The notes: a model not told the origin generated them from the sequence alone. Counted from the stretch's first letter, positions 1-8,989 are shown. The stretch: DNA of 64,000 nucleotides from Actinopolymorpha singaporensis (GCF_900104745.1 NZ_LT629732.1:4079981-4143980), one strand, 5' to 3'. Translations and numbers: made by a program.

Positions 1-1057
1 GTACGTCCACCTGCTCGTCCCAGAACGAGAAGTCGAAGACGCCCTCGCCCTGGTTCTCGACCGTTTCCCAGGTGACGTACAGCTCGACGCTGGTGAAACC
101 GAGCCGGCTCACCCGATCCGCGTCGGCGTCGGTGAGCGGGGCGGACATCCCCAGGCACAGCTCCACCTCCCGGCTCATGCGAAGGTTCACGCCGTCCAGG
201 TCCGGCGTGCCGTTCTGGTCCGCGGTGCGTTCGGCCGCGAGCGTGATGGTGGGCCTTGGTGCCTCGGTGCGCGGCTCGTCCAGGTCTGCGACGCACCGGA
301 AGCCCATGCCGTTGCCGCCGACGCCGCCGAACACCCGCAGCCGTCGGCTGACCCGAAGGTCCCAGGCAGTGCTGTAGTACGCGCCACCGCGCAGGACCCG
401 CCGCATCCCCCAGCCCTCGTCGGGTGCGTCCAGGCTCACCTGCTGGTCGGGGTAGTCGTGGAACCAGTTGGCGCACCATTCCCACACGTTGCCGGCCAGG
501 TCGTACAGACCGAAGCGGTTCGGTGGGAAGGAGCACACGGGCGCGGTGTAGCGGTGGCCGGTGCTGTGCCGCCAGTCGCGCCACGGATGTTCGGACTCCC
601 TGGTCGCATACTGAGCGCGGCGGCCTCCCGGCTCCTCCTGCCCCCACGGATACCGCGCGCCCGGGATGCCGCCGCGCGCCGCGTACTCCCATTCGGCCTC
701 CGTCGGCAGCCGCTTGCCGGCCCAGGCCGCGTAGTCGGACGCGTCCTGGAACGACACGTTGACGACCGGGTGGTCGGGGCGCGTGGAGAACGAGTTCGGG
801 AGCCGTTCCCAGCGGGGTGAGTCCGGGTGAGCGCGGCCGGTGGCTGCACAGAACTCACCGAACTGCCGGTTGGTGACCGGATGGAGGTCCATCGCGAACG
901 CGCGTACCTCCACGTCGTGGACGGGACCCTCCTCGCGTCCGCCGTCGGCCGCCCCCATGGCGAACCTGCCACCGGGTAGCTCCACCATGTTCGGCGGCGA
1001 TGCCGAACCGGACGCAGGGCTCGATGTCAACGTCGGCTTGCCGGTTGTCCCGTCCAT
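1..1057 (-). CDS. SUMF1/FGE-type domain fused to a glycosidase-like barrel (3' end cut by window edge)
   Basis: The reading frame opens at an ATG 5 nt after the permease stop and runs off the left edge with 352 codons visible. Residues of about 20-245 form a formylglycine-generating-enzyme/SUMF1 fold, with an RLPTEAEWEYAARGG block, GLYDLAGNVWEW, RVLRGGAYYS and a closing GFRCV. The cysteine pair that true formylglycine-generating enzymes carry just after the RGG block is missing (AYYSTAWDLRVSRR), so sulfatase activation is unlikely. After a linker, the frame continues without a stop into GFTSVELYVTWETVENQGEG and FDFSFWDEQ, the pattern of the first beta-alpha unit of a GH42/GH-A type glycosidase barrel. 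It is last in an operon with a sugar ABC importer, which suggests it processes the imported glycan. The exact glycosidase family is inferred and not certain. Confidence 0.75.
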   Translation of the reverse strand, partial: MDGTTGKPTLTSSPASGSASPPNMVELPGGRFAMGAADGGREEGPVHDVEVRAFAMDLHPVTNRQFGEFCAATGRAHPDSPRWERLPNSFSTRPDHPVVNVSFQDASDYAAWAGKRLPTEAEWEYAARGGIPGARYPWGQEEPGGRRAQYATRESEHPWRDWRHSTGHRYTAPVCSFPPNRFGLYDLAGNVWEWCANWFHDYPDQQVSLDAPDEGWGMRRVLRGGAYYSTAWDLRVSRRLRVFGGVGGNGMGFRCVADLDEPRTEAPRPTITLAAERTADQNGTPDLDGVNLRMSREVELCLGMSAPLTDADADRVSRLGFTSVELYVTWETVENQGEGVFDFSFWDEQVDV

Positions 1058-1062
1058 GATGA

Positions 1063-2064
1063 TCAGCCCTTCACGGCGCCGAGGATGATGCCTTTGACGA
1101 AGTACCGCTGGAGGAACGGGTAGGCGAGCAGGATCGGGACCGTGGAGAAGATGATGGTCGCCGCCCTGATGTTGTCCGCGGAGATCACCATCCGCTGCAG
1201 GTCCTGGGTGGGGGCGTTCATGCCGCCCATGCCGAGCATGCTCTGGTCGATGATGATCGAACGCATGACCACCTGGAGCGGCCACTTCGAGCTGTCGGTG
1301 AGGAAGAACAGCCCGGTGAAGAAGTCGTTCCAGTGCGCCACACCGTAGAAGAGCCCGATCGTGGCCAGCACGGGTTTGGACAACGGCAGCACGATGTGCC
1401 ACAGCACCTGCAGGTCCGAGGCGCCGTCTATACGGGCGGACTCCTCGATCTCGGCCGGGATGCTCCAGAAGAAGTTCCGCATCAGGATGAGATTGAACGG
1501 TGACACCAGTCCGGAGAAGACCAGCACCCACACGTTGTTGATCAGCCCGATGTTCTTCAGCAGCAGGTACGTCGGGATGAGGCCCGCGCCGAACAGCATC
1601 GGGACGATCACGATCCACATCAGGAGCCGGTAGCCCGGGATGTAGGTCTTCGACAGGCCGTACGCCGCGGTGGTCGTGAAGAACAGGTTCAGGCTCGTAC
1701 CGACGAGCGTGGCGAACACCGTCACTCCGAACGACCGCATGAGCACCGGAGTCTCGAAGATGTAGTGGTAGGCCTCGGCCGTGAGGTTTCTCGGCAGCAG
1801 CATCAGCGGGTCGGCGGCGATCGACGCGCTCGAACTCATCGACTTGGCCAGGATGTTGACCATCGGCAGCAGGGTGACCAGGCCGAGGACGATGAGTACG
1901 ACATGGATGATCGTGTCGGCCCATCGGGGGTTGCGGTCGAGTTGGGCCCGCCGCGCCGGACTCGTGATCTGGTCGCCGCTCACGAGTTCGGGGTCGGAGG
2001 GGTCTGTGCCCGGTGAGTCCGGCCCGGCCGTCCGCGTGGGTGGTTGTTCTGAGCTGGTCACCAT
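1063..2064 (-). CDS. Sugar ABC transporter permease, LplC/YtcP type
   Basis: This is an inner-membrane permease of 333 residues with six predicted membrane segments and a roughly 45-residue polar N-terminal extension rich in Pro, Asp and Thr. The EAA loop that contacts the ATPase is visible (EESARIDGASDLQVLWHIVLP). The protein ends with the FVKGIILGAVKG tail typical of the LplC/YtcP group of carbohydrate permeases. The chosen ATG overlaps the end of the upstream permease by 7 nt, so translation is probably coupled. No ATPase is encoded in this operon. That is usual for this family, which commonly shares one MsmX-like ATPase encoded elsewhere. The substrate is probably an oligosaccharide or uronide, judged from the family and not from the residues. 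Confidence 0.88.
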   Translation of the reverse strand: MVTSSEQPPTRTAGPDSPGTDPSDPELVSGDQITSPARRAQLDRNPRWADTIIHVVLIVLGLVTLLPMVNILAKSMSSSASIAADPLMLLPRNLTAEAYHYIFETPVLMRSFGVTVFATLVGTSLNLFFTTTAAYGLSKTYIPGYRLLMWIVIVPMLFGAGLIPTYLLLKNIGLINNVWVLVFSGLVSPFNLILMRNFFWSIPAEIEESARIDGASDLQVLWHIVLPLSKPVLATIGLFYGVAHWNDFFTGLFFLTDSSKWPLQVVMRSIIIDQSMLGMGGMNAPTQDLQRMVISADNIRAATIIFSTVPILLAYPFLQRYFVKGIILGAVKG

Positions 2065-3005
2065 ATCGATCGCTGTCCCATCCTGCGCAGCACGTGGTTC
2101 GCGGTCACGATCATCACCATGCCGACGACACCCTTGAACAACCCGACGGCGGTCGCGGTCTCGAACTGCGCGTCCAGTAGGCCGATCCGGTACACGTAGG
2201 TGTCGATGATGTCCCCGACGTCCAGCACCGCGCCGTTGTAGAGCTGGAAGATCTGGTCGAAGCCTGCGTCGAGCAGGTTGCCGAGGGACAGGACCAGGAG
2301 TACGGCCATCACCGGTCGAAGGCCCGGCAGTGTCACGTGCCAGATCTGACGCAGCTTGCCCGCGCCGTCCACACGCGCGGCTTCGTACAACTGCGCGTCG
2401 ATCCCGGACAGCGCGGCGAGGTAGATGATCGCTCCCCAGCCGAACTCCTTCATGATGCCGGTCAGCACCACCACCGATCGGAAGGTGTCGGGATTGGTGA
2501 GGAAGTTGACCCGGTGCCCGCCGGCGTCGAGCAGCAGGGTGTTGAGAAGTCCACTCGGCCCGAGGATGTTGATGACGATGCCGGCGAACACCACCCAGGA
2601 AAGGAAGTGCGGGAAGTACGTGACGGTCTGGATGCTGCGCTTGAACCACCGGGTGCGCACCTCGTTCAGCAGCAACGCGAAGATCAGCGGCACCGGGAAG
2701 CCGAAGACGATCCGGTAGGTACTGATGAGCAGCGTGTTGCGGACGAGCTGGGGAAACTTCTCCGACGACAAGACCGCCCTGAAGTTGTCCAGGCCCACCC
2801 ATGGGCTGTTCCACATCCCGCCGAAGACCCTGAAGTCCTTGAACGCGATCTGCAGGCCGATCATCGGAAGATAGGCGAAGACCACGAAGTAGACGATGGT
2901 GGGCAGGATGAGCAGGTAGATGGTGCGGTACTGCCAGATCCGGGCGGCCGTGGAGCGGCGAACGGGCCGGGGTGCGGCGACCCGCTCAGCCACGCGGGTG
3001 CTCAT
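2058..3005 (-). CDS. Sugar ABC transporter permease, LplB/YteP type
   Basis: This is a 315-residue MalF-like permease. It opens with a short cytoplasmic arm and the segment TIYLLILPTIVYFVVFAYLP, and has about six membrane spans. Its EAA loop (YEAARVDGAGKLRQIWHVTLPG) docks the shared ATPase. The ATG overlaps the stop of the solute-binding-protein gene as ATGA, and its own 3' end overlaps the second permease, so the three genes form one tightly coupled leftward operon. The LplB-LplC-lipoprotein set matches importers of plant or microbial polysaccharide fragments. No frameshift or missing segment is seen. Confidence 0.9.
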   Translation of the reverse strand: MSTRVAERVAAPRPVRRSTAARIWQYRTIYLLILPTIVYFVVFAYLPMIGLQIAFKDFRVFGGMWNSPWVGLDNFRAVLSSEKFPQLVRNTLLISTYRIVFGFPVPLIFALLLNEVRTRWFKRSIQTVTYFPHFLSWVVFAGIVINILGPSGLLNTLLLDAGGHRVNFLTNPDTFRSVVVLTGIMKEFGWGAIIYLAALSGIDAQLYEAARVDGAGKLRQIWHVTLPGLRPVMAVLLVLSLGNLLDAGFDQIFQLYNGAVLDVGDIIDTYVYRIGLLDAQFETATAVGLFKGVVGMVMIVTANHVLRRMGQRSIW

Positions 3006-4534
3006 AGGGAGGCGTACTGCGGCTTGGACTTGTCCTTCTGCAGTCGGTTGACCTCCGCGATGATCTTGTCGCCACCCGCGGCCCGCCACTTGTCCACGGC
3101 CCGCAACCAGTCCTGCCGGGTCGCCTTGTGGTTGATGATGGTGCTCTGCGTCGGCTTCTGCAGGAGGTCCTCGAACAGCTGCGTTCCCTTCTTCACCTCG
3201 GTGGGGGACATGATCGTCGGATCGCGGTAGTCGGCGTAGGCCTTGGCGGTGTACTCGTCGAACTTCCCCCTGATGTAGTCGAACCGGTCGGCGACGCCGG
3301 AACCCTCGAAGCCGATCCTCATCGCTTCCCAGTCCAGCTTCTCGCTGTAGGGATCGAGGAAGTGGAGTGGCTCCAGTTGAGGGCCCTGGTACGCCTTGTT
3401 CCGCTCGTTGTCCGGGATGGGCACCTTCCGGCCCTTGTCGACCTTGTAGGTCCTGCCCTCCACGCCCCAGCGGCGGAAGGTGGACCCGTCGGTGAGAGTC
3501 CAGTTGAGGAACCGGAAGAAGCCGTCGGGGTCCTTGATCTTGGCCGACACGTAGAAGCCGCGGTCCATCGGGAAGACCACCCGGTTTCCGCCCAGCTCAC
3601 CCAGCGGGGACACGACCCCCACCCGGGCATTCGGGACCACCTCGCGAAGGTCGGTGGAGATTCCGGGGAACGCGAGCCAGTTCTCGATCGCCATCACCGT
3701 CTTGCCGGCCTTGAACTTGTCGGTGGAGAAGTTCGGCTCCTTGTTGACGCCGTAGTCGGGGTCGAGCAGGCCCTTCCTGTGCAGGTCCTGCAGCCAGAAG
3801 TAGAGGTCGATCTCCTTGTCCTTCATGAACCACGGGACGAGCCGGCCGCGGTCGTCGGCAGCGGGCTCCCAGCCGTTCTTGGCGACGCCGAACGACGTGG
3901 CCAGTTCCTTCGCGTGCCACTCGTACCCCATCGTGAACGGCACGAGCTTCGGGAACTTGCTCTTCAGCGTGGTGAGAGTGGTGACGAACTCCTGCAGCGT
4001 CTTCGGCTCGGGCAGGTTCGCCTGTTCGAACAGGTCCTGGCGGTAGAAGAGGAAGAACGGCACCTGAGGCCAGATCAGATTGGGTATGAAGTACGTGTCG
4101 CCGTGGGTGTCCTTGAGGGTCTTCCAGATGGAGTCCGGAACGGCCTTGCGGAGCGCGGGGTATTTCTCGAGGTAGTCGTCGATCGGCAGGAAGGCGCCCT
4201 CGTCCTGCGCTTCCTTCCAGGTTCCGCTCACCGGGCCAGAGCCCCAGATGACGTCCGGGATGTCGCCAGAGGCCAGGACCGTGTTCACCTTCGTGTCGTA
4301 GTCGATCACGGGGATGATCTGGACCTTGATGTCGACGTGGGCCTTGTTTTCCAGCGTCCGTTCGTACGCGCCGTTCTTGGTGTACGTCGCCGGACCCCAG
4401 GTGGGCCGCAGATAGCTGAAGGTCGTGACCCCACCCGAACTGCCGCCTCCACCGCCGCTTCCGTTCGAGCTGCACGCACTGACCGAAACGCTTCCCAGCA
4501 GCGCGCCGGCAAGAAACTGACGTCGTCTGAGCAT
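3002..4534 (-). CDS. Extracellular solute-binding lipoprotein, family 1 (LplA/YtcQ type)
   Basis: This is the substrate receptor of the importer, 510 residues long and predicted to be a lipid-anchored exported protein. The N-terminus has basic residues (MLRRRQFLAG), a hydrophobic stretch and the lipobox SVSAC, followed by a Ser/Gly-rich linker. The body has family-1 features such as GDIPDVIWGSG, LPIDDYLEKYP, and FYRQDLFEQANLPEPKTLQE. An upstream in-frame start exists, but the ATG used here has a clear AGGAGAT ribosome site 6 nt before it and puts the signal peptide at the N-terminus. The gene is first in the operon and diverges from a GntR/LacI-type repressor, so its expression is probably induced by the transported sugar. 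Confidence 0.92.
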   Translation of the reverse strand: MLRRRQFLAGALLGSVSVSACSSNGSGGGGGSSGGVTTFSYLRPTWGPATYTKNGAYERTLENKAHVDIKVQIIPVIDYDTKVNTVLASGDIPDVIWGSGPVSGTWKEAQDEGAFLPIDDYLEKYPALRKAVPDSIWKTLKDTHGDTYFIPNLIWPQVPFFLFYRQDLFEQANLPEPKTLQEFVTTLTTLKSKFPKLVPFTMGYEWHAKELATSFGVAKNGWEPAADDRGRLVPWFMKDKEIDLYFWLQDLHRKGLLDPDYGVNKEPNFSTDKFKAGKTVMAIENWLAFPGISTDLREVVPNARVGVVSPLGELGGNRVVFPMDRGFYVSAKIKDPDGFFRFLNWTLTDGSTFRRWGVEGRTYKVDKGRKVPIPDNERNKAYQGPQLEPLHFLDPYSEKLDWEAMRIGFEGSGVADRFDYIRGKFDEYTAKAYADYRDPTIMSPTEVKKGTQLFEDLLQKPTQSTIINHKATRQDWLRAVDKWRAAGGDKIIAEVNRLQKDKSKPQYASL

Positions 4535-4688
4535 GTCGGATCTCCTAGCGGTGGGCCGGACCGTGCACATGCGGGTGAGACGTGGCGATGACTGGACCAG
4601 CTGGTCGGAGAGGCTGCGCAGATACAGGCAGATGCGGGGCGCAGACCGCGGTCCAGGTGGCTCGAAACGTAATAATCAGAATGTCGAC

Positions 4689-4747
4689 GTGTCAACGACG
4701 GCGTCCGATCTTGCCCGCCGGCTGACTCGCGTTCCCAACGTTGACAC
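4689..4747. promoter_or_regulatory. Divergent promoter/operator with 9-bp inverted repeat
   Basis: GTGTCAACG at 4689-4697 is the exact reverse complement of CGTTGACAC at 4739-4747, with 41 bp between. Each arm carries a TTGACA hexamer, one facing left towards the ABC operon and one facing right towards the regulator, 40 bp from its ATG. The arms could be two -35 elements, two operator sites, or both. No convincing -10 at ideal spacing was found on either strand. Confidence 0.45.
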
Positions 4748-4786
4748 TATGAACGATGTCGAGAATCACACCTTCAGAAGGACACG

Positions 4787-5959
4787 ATGACGGCACATGA
4801 CAACACAGGGCGGGTCCTCCTCTACGAGGCGGTGAAGGCATCCCTGCGTGCGGCCATCGCGAAGGGGGAGTACGTTCCGGGGGCGCTGTTCGTCACCGAG
4901 CGCAAGGTCTGTGAGGAGTACGGCGTCAGCAAGACGACTGCCGTACGCGCCCTCAACGACCTCGTCGCCGAAGGCGTCCTCGTCCGCCGGCAGGGAAGCG
5001 GGACCTACGTCGCCGAACCACAGACGTCGTCTCCGCCGACTCCCCGGGCGAGCAGAGGATCCGGCAACCGTCACCCGACCATCGCCTGCGTCCTGCAGGG
5101 CCACGGCGGGGGGCACGTGAACCAACTGCTCGGGGGAGTGGAGGCCACCTGCTCGGCGCTCGGCTTCCGCGTGCTCCTGGCGTACTCCGAGAACGACTCC
5201 GAGCTCGAGGCGCGGGCGCTGTACCGGGCACTGGACGACGACGTGGACGGCATCGTGCTCTACCCCGCGGAGGGGCACGCCCACGCCGACCTGTTCGCCG
5301 AAATCCGGCACCGGAACGTCCCGCTGGTCATGGTCGACCGTTACCGGCCGGACGTGCCCACGGACGCGGTAACCGCCGACAACCTGGCGGTCGGCTATCA
5401 GGTCACCCAGGAACTACTCGCTCTCGGCCACCGGAGAATCCTCACGTTGTGGAACGAGGTCGACTGTACGAGTGTCCGGGACCGGTTGACCGGACACCTG
5501 CAGGCCCTCCGCCACAACGACGTGCCGATCCGCCCCGACCTCACTGTCCTGCGCAGGTACTCCGGCCGCCCAGGCTCGGGCGCGACGGGAACCCTCGAAG
5601 CTCTGCTGTCCCACCCCGAACCTCCGACGGTGCTGTTGTGCGGTAACGGTTACACGCTCGCGCAGGCTGTGGAGGACGTGGTGGCCCTCGGCATGGAGAT
5701 CCCGGGCGAACTCGACCTCGCCGGAATGGACGACTCCGGGCCGTTCGACATACTGCCGCTCACAGCGGTGGCGGCGACGCTCCCGTCACGGCAACTCGGA
5801 GCCGAGGCCATGCGGCTGCTCCACTCCCGGATCGGTAGTCCCGAGCCGTACCGCGACGTGCGGCATGTCGTACTGCCGATCGCCGTTCGTACGAGGGAGT
5901 CCGCACCCGGTCACCTGCGGGTGCACCAACGAACGACGAGAGTGCCGCCCGAAGAGTGA
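4787..5959 (+). CDS. GntR-N / LacI-C hybrid transcriptional regulator (AraR-like)
   Basis: This is a 390-residue DNA-binding regulator. Residues 1-75 are a GntR winged helix (YVPGALFVTERKVCEEYGVSKTTAVRALNDLVAEGVLVRRQGSGTYV). From about residue 95 it has a LacI-type periplasmic-binding fold with GVEATCSALGFRVLLAYSEN, DGIVLYPAEG, and VDRYRPDVPTDAVTADN. This architecture is that of AraR and relatives, which are repressors released by a sugar. The ATG has AGAAGGA upstream. It faces away from the LplABC-type importer, so it probably senses the imported sugar and controls both directions, and possibly the downstream catabolic genes. Confidence 0.9.
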   Translation: MTAHDNTGRVLLYEAVKASLRAAIAKGEYVPGALFVTERKVCEEYGVSKTTAVRALNDLVAEGVLVRRQGSGTYVAEPQTSSPPTPRASRGSGNRHPTIACVLQGHGGGHVNQLLGGVEATCSALGFRVLLAYSENDSELEARALYRALDDDVDGIVLYPAEGHAHADLFAEIRHRNVPLVMVDRYRPDVPTDAVTADNLAVGYQVTQELLALGHRRILTLWNEVDCTSVRDRLTGHLQALRHNDVPIRPDLTVLRRYSGRPGSGATGTLEALLSHPEPPTVLLCGNGYTLAQAVEDVVALGMEIPGELDLAGMDDSGPFDILPLTAVAATLPSRQLGAEAMRLLHSRIGSPEPYRDVRHVVLPIAVRTRESAPGHLRVHQRTTRVPPEE

Positions 5960-6020
5960 TCGCAGTCGGTCGTCAAGACCTTGATGGCTCCGTACCACCT
6001 GGATACGATCTTCGGGATAT

Positions 6021-6047
6021 CGGAGCTGTCTCCGTTATTTCGTACGG
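6021..6047. promoter_or_regulatory. Short palindrome CGGAG-CTGT-CTCCG upstream of the Gfo/Idh/MocA operon
   Basis: CGGAG at 6021-6025 and CTCCG at 6030-6034 form a perfect 5-bp inverted repeat, immediately followed by TTATTTCGTACGG at 6035-6047. It lies about 50 bp before the start of the oxidoreductase gene and 60 bp after the regulator stop. It may be an operator or a weak terminator of the regulator gene. Confidence 0.25.
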
Positions 6048-6084
6048 TCGTGCCTTCTCCCTCTCAGGTCGAGGACGGTGAGCC

Positions 6085-7110
6085 ATGGCAGTCGAGGGCC
6101 CGGTACGCCTCGCGCTCATCGGCCTCGGCTCGATCGGCTTGGCTGCACATCTCCCGGCAATGCTGAGGTCGGACGCTGTCCAGCTGGTGGGCATGGCCGA
6201 TCCTTCGAGGGAGCGCCGGGCCGTCGCCACCACCCGTGCGCCTGGTGTGCCGATGTACACAGACGCGACGGCGCTGTGCGGTGCGGAAGGTGTCGACGGC
6301 GTGGTCCTGGCGACGCCGCCATGGGTGACCACCGGACTGGCGGAGCGGTTTCTGCGAGCTGAGCAGTTCGTCCTGGCGGAGAAGCCGATCGCCGTGTCGA
6401 CGGCCGAGGCTCGACCACTGACCACCTTGTCGACCGAGCGGCAACGGCGGCTTCAGGTCGGGCTGACCTACCGACACGATCCAGCACTGGCGCGGTTGCG
6501 GGAGTGGGTTCGAACAGGACCGCTTCACGGTCCGCTGCTGATCCGTGCTCACATCTATGACGAACGTCTGGATGCGAACGACCCCGAGCACTCGGCCCGC
6601 GTCCACCAGACGCTGCGCCACGGTCCTCCGGTGCTGCACGAAGGAGCCCACGTGTTCGACTGGCTGGCGTTCCTGCTGGACGGTGCGAGCCCGCGGGTGT
6701 CCGACGCCTGGTCCGTGCGCACCGATCCGGACGTTGCCTCGCCGAACCTCAACGGGGCAAGACTGACCTACGAGTGCGGAACGACCGCCCTTGTGGAGTT
6801 CGGCTGGCTGACGTGCGAGCTTCCACGGTGTGAGCTCACGATCCTCGGACAGCACGGTTATGCCGTCCTCGACGGCTTCACCTTCCGCCTGACGCTTACC
6901 TCCGACGGCGAGACGAAGGTGTACGACGACCCGGCCGACCGGACCGAGCGCTGTTTCGACCGTCAGCTCGGCGCGTTCGTGGAACTGGTGAGCGGACGGG
7001 GCGATCGGGCGGTACCTGGGCTGCCCGAGGGGCTCACCGCGCTGGAGCTGAGTGAGCGGATCGCGGGCGCGGCGTCGGTGTTCACGATTCCCCGAAGGGA
7101 GCGCACGTGA
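6085..7110 (+). CDS. Gfo/Idh/MocA family NAD(P)-dependent oxidoreductase
   Basis: This is a cytoplasmic sugar or cyclitol dehydrogenase-type protein of 341 residues. The N-terminal Rossmann fold is seen as ALIGLGSIGLAAHLPAM, and the family EKP motif is intact (LAEKPIAVST, Lys100), so a redox role is plausible. The C-terminal alpha/beta domain contains the conserved GPPVLHEGAHVFDW segment with candidate catalytic histidines. It is the first gene of a rightward operon and its stop overlaps the GTG of the next gene. Followed by an amidohydrolase and an MLE-type enolase, it could oxidise a sugar to a lactone that the neighbours open or rearrange. The substrate cannot be read from the sequence. 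Confidence 0.88.
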   Translation: MAVEGPVRLALIGLGSIGLAAHLPAMLRSDAVQLVGMADPSRERRAVATTRAPGVPMYTDATALCGAEGVDGVVLATPPWVTTGLAERFLRAEQFVLAEKPIAVSTAEARPLTTLSTERQRRLQVGLTYRHDPALARLREWVRTGPLHGPLLIRAHIYDERLDANDPEHSARVHQTLRHGPPVLHEGAHVFDWLAFLLDGASPRVSDAWSVRTDPDVASPNLNGARLTYECGTTALVEFGWLTCELPRCELTILGQHGYAVLDGFTFRLTLTSDGETKVYDDPADRTERCFDRQLGAFVELVSGRGDRAVPGLPEGLTALELSERIAGAASVFTIPRRERT

Positions 7111-7886
7111 TCGACTTTCACACCCACACACCGGCCTGGAAGACCGCGACCTGGTTGGCAGGCGCGTCGTTCGGTGCCCGGGAGTTCGTGGAGTTCATGG
7201 ACTCCGCGGGGATCGACGCCGCCGTGGTGCTGAGCCACGACGGACTCTTCAATCCCACTCCTGAGGCGAACGACGAGGTGGCCGCGTTCGTTGCGGAGTA
7301 TCCGGACCGGATGGCGGCGTTCGGCACCGTCAGTCCCCGCCAGAGTGGTGCGGTGCCGGAGGTCGAGCGCTGCTTCAGCCAGCTGCACATGCGAGGGCTC
7401 AAGCTGCACCCGTGGCTGCAGGGATTCTCCATGCACGAGCCCGCACTCGACCCGATCTGCGAGGTGGTCGCCGGGGCGGGAGGAATCCTGCTGAGCCACG
7501 ACGGCACACCGCCGTACTCCACGCCGCTGCAGATCGCGGCCCTGGCTCGAAGGCACCCGAACCTCCCCGTGGTGCTGGGGCACGGCGGCCTCCACGACTG
7601 CTGGCGGGAGGCCCTCGCCGCCACGGTGGAGACGCCGAACCTCTACCTGTGCATCTGTGGGACCCCGCCGTACGCGGCCCGCCGGATCCTGGCCGAGGCG
7701 CCGTCCGGGAAGGTCCTCTTCGGCACCGACGCCGGCCTGTCCGACAAGGCGAGCCAGGACTACGCGGTAGCCCGGGTCCGCGAGATCGAGGGCTGGGGGA
7801 TCACGCCGGCTCAGCGACGATCGATGCTGGAAGATGCTCCGCGAACGCTGCTGGGAGATCGAGGACCGCTACGGGGCAGGGCATGA
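7107..7886 (+). CDS. Amidohydrolase family 2 metal-dependent hydrolase
   Basis: This is a compact 259-residue TIM-barrel hydrolase of the amidohydrolase_2 group, which includes sugar lactonases and aromatic decarboxylases. The metal ligands are in place: HxH near the N-terminus (FHTHTP, His5 and His7), His131 in LLSHDGT, His159 in LGHGG and Asp208 in FGTDAG. The GTG start overlaps the previous stop (GTGA), and the 3' end overlaps the next gene as ATGA. It is a clear relative of the gene at 9893-10651, with matching GTPP and LARR segments, but retains all ligands. Lactone hydrolysis is the best guess given a dehydrogenase upstream. Confidence 0.85.
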   Translation: MIDFHTHTPAWKTATWLAGASFGAREFVEFMDSAGIDAAVVLSHDGLFNPTPEANDEVAAFVAEYPDRMAAFGTVSPRQSGAVPEVERCFSQLHMRGLKLHPWLQGFSMHEPALDPICEVVAGAGGILLSHDGTPPYSTPLQIAALARRHPNLPVVLGHGGLHDCWREALAATVETPNLYLCICGTPPYAARRILAEAPSGKVLFGTDAGLSDKASQDYAVARVREIEGWGITPAQRRSMLEDAPRTLLGDRGPLRGRA

Positions 7887-8989
7887 CCGACACCATTGTC
7901 GCGGTTCACACCGCACTCGTGAGCATGCCGGCACATCCCGACCTTGTCGTCCGCGGTGCGAAGGGCGCTCACGAGCGGTCCGACTTCTGCCTGGTGAGGG
8001 TCATCACCAGTGCCGGAGTCGAGGGATACGGCGAAGTCAGTTGTACCCCTCTGTGGAGCGGCGAGGACGGGCCGACTGCCCAGCATTTCGTACGGACCGT
8101 ACTGGCGCCGGCCCTCCTGGGTCGTCCCTTGGTGCCGGTGGCTGCGTTGGAGCAGGCGATGGATCGGGTTCTCGCGCGCAACCCGTTCACCAGGGCCGGC
8201 GTGTCGACCGCGTTGTGGGATGCCCACGCCCGAACCCTTGGCGTGCCGCTCGCCGTCGTGCTGGGCGGCCCACTACGTACCGAAGTGCCCATCAAACTCT
8301 CACTGTCCGGTGACGGCGAGCGCCTCGAGCAGGTGCACGCCAAGGCGGTGCAGGCCGGTTTCGCGGCGTTCAAGGTCAAGGTCGGCCTCGGCGTCGAGGG
8401 GGACGTCGCCAGGGTCGCGCACGCGAGGCGGCTGGTCGGCGCGGGCCCGTTCCTCGGGATGGATGCCAACGGAGGCTGGTCCCGGGGAGAGGCACGCACC
8501 GCGCTTCGCCGGCTGCATGACCAGGACGTCGCCTTCGTCGAGCAGCCCGTCGACGCCAACGATCTCGAAGGCATGGCGGCGCTTCGGGCCGAGGGCCTCC
8601 CGGTGGTGGCCGACGAGTCGATCTTCGACCTGGCCGACCTTCGCCGGGTGATCCGGCAGGACGCCGCGGACGTCGTCAGCGTGTATGTCGGGAAAGCCGG
8701 TGGGCCTGGCCGAGCGGTGGAGCTGGGCACGATCGCGCACGCGTTCGGCCTGGCTTCGTTGCTGGGCTCCAACGGCGAACTCGGCCTCGGCGCCGCCGCG
8801 CAGGCTCACGTCGCCGCGGCACTTCCGGGCCTGACCACGGCCTTCCCGTCCGACATCATCGGCGCGCATTACTACGCGGACGACATCCTCGCCGAACCGC
8901 TGCCGAGTAACGGACGGCGCGTGTGCCTACCGCCAGGCCCCGGGCTCGGCGTTCAGCTCCGTGAGGACGTGCTCGTCCGGTTCCGCTGA
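7883..8989 (+). CDS. Enolase-superfamily protein, muconate-lactonizing-enzyme subgroup
   Basis: This is a 368-residue mandelate racemase/muconate lactonizing family protein. Visible active-site residues are the KxK pair Lys164 and Lys166 (FKVKVG), metal ligands Asp194 (MDANGGW), Glu220 (VEQPV) and Asp244 (VADES), and a lysine at Lys271 (YVGKAGG) on the opposite side of the barrel. That lysine-lysine layout is the MLE subgroup pattern (cycloisomerases, epimerases, racemases); mandelate-racemase-type acid-sugar dehydratases use a His-Asp dyad there instead. The ATG overlaps the amidohydrolase stop. Longer in-frame starts upstream lie inside that gene and are not used. In context it may interconvert lactone and open acid forms of an oxidised sugar. 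Confidence 0.85.
   Translation: MTDTIVAVHTALVSMPAHPDLVVRGAKGAHERSDFCLVRVITSAGVEGYGEVSCTPLWSGEDGPTAQHFVRTVLAPALLGRPLVPVAALEQAMDRVLARNPFTRAGVSTALWDAHARTLGVPLAVVLGGPLRTEVPIKLSLSGDGERLEQVHAKAVQAGFAAFKVKVGLGVEGDVARVAHARRLVGAGPFLGMDANGGWSRGEARTALRRLHDQDVAFVEQPVDANDLEGMAALRAEGLPVVADESIFDLADLRRVIRQDAADVVSVYVGKAGGPGRAVELGTIAHAFGLASLLGSNGELGLGAAAQAHVAAALPGLTTAFPSDIIGAHYYADDILAEPLPSNGRRVCLPPGPGLGVQLREDVLVRFR

Noticed and set aside
3128-4591. 487-codon plus-strand frame across the solute-binding protein
   Set aside because: The opposite strand encodes a convincing lipoprotein; this frame has only Val/Leu/Glu-rich low-information sequence.
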